From positions 186,001-250,000 of the forward strand of contig JADKAE010000001.1 in NCBI GenBank assembly GCA_016715405.1: a stretch of DNA of 64,000 nt. The letters are read 5' to 3'. Each line of letters opens with the position of its first letter. The first letter of the stretch is position 1. Shown here piece by piece: positions 62,904-64,000 of this stretch. The notes beneath the pieces were generated by a model. The model did no database searches. It was not told the DNA's origin and saw nothing but the letters and a program-made list of their open reading frames with translations. Source of the stretch: Saprospiraceae bacterium (GTDB lineage: Bacteria; Bacteroidota; Bacteroidia; Chitinophagales; Saprospiraceae). Both the position numbers and the translations under genes were made by a program.

Positions 62904-63004
62904 GAGGGTGGGAGAGTGAGAGAGGGGGAGACTTGGCGAGGGGGCGATTATTTGTGAGAAGTGTGATTTGCAAATGTGTACCGTACCGGCTGCTTCAGCT
63001 GCCG
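62881..63004 (+). repeat. Composite gene-end element: GGGAGAG words plus CGGCTGCTTCAGCTGCCG
   Basis: Begins within the last codons of scpA: GGAGAGTG/AGAGGGTG words of about 8 bp to 62930, GGGGGAGACTTGGCGAGGG, then the 18-mer CGGCTGCTTCAGCTGCCG at 62987-63004. This repeats the order seen at 21554-21641 with the 18-mer identical. The next gene starts at 63036. Confidence 0.77.
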
Positions 63005-63035
63005 GGAAAATATTGTATGCCAAAACAAACAACCT

Positions 63036-63491
63036 ATGCAATCAAAAGCCACCACTCCGGAAGCGTATATCGCCGAGTTGCCCGACGACAGGAAAAAGGC
63101 GATTTCGGAATTGCGCAACGTCATTCTGAAAAACCTGCCAAAAGGCTTTTCGGAAGGTATGAGCTATGGCATGCTGGGCTATTGCGTGCCCCATTCGCTG
63201 TACCCCGCCGGCTATCACTGCGACCCCAAGCAGCCACTGCCTTTTATGAGCCTGGCTTCGCAGAAAAACTATATTTCGTTGTATCATATGGGGATGTACG
63301 AAGAAGGCGACTTACTGGGTTGGTTTAAAGCCCAATGGCAGGCCGTGTCTAAGAAAAAGCTGGATATGGGCAAATGCTGTATTCGCTTCAAAAAACCGGA
63401 ATATATCCCAATGGAACTGATCGGCGAGCTTTGCACAAAGATAACGCCGCAGGATTGGATCGGCACTTATGAGAAAAATTATAAAAAATAA
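63036..63491 (+). CDS. DUF1801 domain protein
   Basis: A 151-residue protein from the ATG at 63036 (MQSKATTPEAYIAELPDDRK); an upstream in-frame start reads through the repeat element. The DUF1801/YdhG-like fold is shown by LRNVILKNLPKGFSEGMSYG, then FMSLASQKNYISLYHMGMY and KKLDMGKCCIRFKKPEYIPM. The family has no established enzymatic role. It stops 7 bases before the next gene, so the two may be co-expressed. Confidence 0.88.
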   Translation: MQSKATTPEAYIAELPDDRKKAISELRNVILKNLPKGFSEGMSYGMLGYCVPHSLYPAGYHCDPKQPLPFMSLASQKNYISLYHMGMYEEGDLLGWFKAQWQAVSKKKLDMGKCCIRFKKPEYIPMELIGELCTKITPQDWIGTYEKNYKK

Positions 63492-63498
63492 ATACCCC

Positions 63499-64000
63499 AT
63501 GGATTTTTTAACCGCACAATGGAAAAAGCTGGCTATCGCCAATTTTGAAGTAGATCCCGCTGTACTCGCGCCTTTTATTCCCGCCAAAACCGAACTCGAT
63601 CTCTGGAACGGCTCTTGCTATGTGAGCCTGGTGGGTTTTATGTTTTTAAATACCAGGTTAAAGGGATTTAGAATTCCATTTCACGTCAATTTTGAGGAAG
63701 TCAACTTGCGCTTTTATGTAAAATACAACGACAACGGAAACTGGAAAAGAGGGGTTGTCTTTATTAAAGAAATAGTACCCAAACCCGCCATTACTTTGGT
63801 GGCCAACCTGATTTATAAAGAGCGCTACGTAACCTGTAGGATGGCGCACACCTGGAAAAAAATCGAAAACGATTTGCAGGTAGAATACCGTTGGAAATGC
63901 AAAAACAAGTGGCAAAAATTAAGCATAATAGCCGATCACACCCCTCGGGAAATGGCCCCCGGCAGCGAGGCCGAATTTATTACCGAACACTATTGGGGGT
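63499..64000 (+). CDS. DUF2071 (YqjF-like) family protein, 3' partial
   Basis: ATG at 63499; the frame is open to the right edge (167 codons seen). DUF2071 features: MDFLTAQWKKLAIANFEVDP, then LAPFIPAKTELDLWNGSCYV and SLVGFMFLNTRLKGFRIPF, FEEVNLRFYVKYND, RGVVFIKEIVPKPAI. Members are about 230-250 residues, so some 70 residues are missing. Cytoplasmic, function unknown. Begins 7 bases after the DUF1801 gene. Confidence 0.86.
   Translation, partial: MDFLTAQWKKLAIANFEVDPAVLAPFIPAKTELDLWNGSCYVSLVGFMFLNTRLKGFRIPFHVNFEEVNLRFYVKYNDNGNWKRGVVFIKEIVPKPAITLVANLIYKERYVTCRMAHTWKKIENDLQVEYRWKCKNKWQKLSIIADHTPREMAPGSEAEFITEHYWG

Overview
The window reads as a chromosomal segment of a Bacteroidota bacterium, most likely of the Saprospiraceae/Chitinophagia kind. 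The evidence is: four secreted proteins with type IX secretion (T9SS) C-terminal sorting domains; Bacteroidota-style promoters (TTG-N18 to N20-TAnnTTTG, seen at 7346, 41664 and 59339); several Bacteroidota-typical families (DUF4837, DUF5777, DUF2723, a membrane histidine kinase fused to a receiver and an AraC domain); and weak or absent Shine-Dalgarno sequences. I see no rRNA, tRNA, CRISPR array or insertion sequence.

Layout. 1-4.2 kb: a membrane nSTAND NTPase (cut by the window edge) coupled to an exported leucine-rich-repeat protein. 4.2-9.5 kb: manA, an M3 peptidase, an orphan McrB-like N-terminal domain and a secreted endonuclease I. 9.4-14.1 kb: a minus-strand operon of ECF sigma factor, membrane regulator, two paralogous di-haem lipoproteins, YceI and a DUF5777 barrel. 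14.3-21.6 kb: an M20 hydrolase, a FAD oxidoreductase with a membrane ferredoxin, a GT2/ArnT-like glycosyltransferase pair and a D-Ala-D-Ala dipeptidase. 21.7-28.8 kb: a DinB-like protein, an Asp-box propeller, a lipoprotein remnant, a Kelch protein and the hybrid kinase. 29-36.3 kb: MoxR, DUF4837, an ECF sigma/anti-sigma pair, HtpG, a pentapeptide protein and a DOPA-dioxygenase-like enzyme. 36.4-41.5 kb: YdeI-like protein, then an AT-rich CheB-CheR-PAS-kinase with a response regulator on each side. 41.6-42.0 kb: a probable structured RNA gene. 42-51.3 kb: M28 peptidase, RpiB, a DUF2723 membrane protein, a CotH-like protein and MscS. 51.3-64 kb: GH1 glycosidase, PD-(D/E)XK-like protein, FG-GAP/T9SS protein, FAD/Fe-S oxidase, a toxin-antitoxin-like pair and a broken antitoxin, FtcD, ScpA and two small conserved proteins.

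Two patterns run through the whole window. First, at least ten gene ends carry short word repeats (7-13 bp words, often followed by their reverse complement). The words differ between loci but the placement is the same, directly after stop codons; two gene 3' ends run into them. Second, about 17 single-base frameshifts break otherwise well-conserved genes, nearly always in a homopolymer run. The second pattern looks like sequence or assembly error, so broken genes are annotated here over their full span.

Several accessory genes are visibly AT-rich against a more GC-rich background (middle of the LRR gene, pentapeptide gene, chemosensory cluster, nuclease-like gene, toxin-antitoxin region), which suggests separate acquisition.
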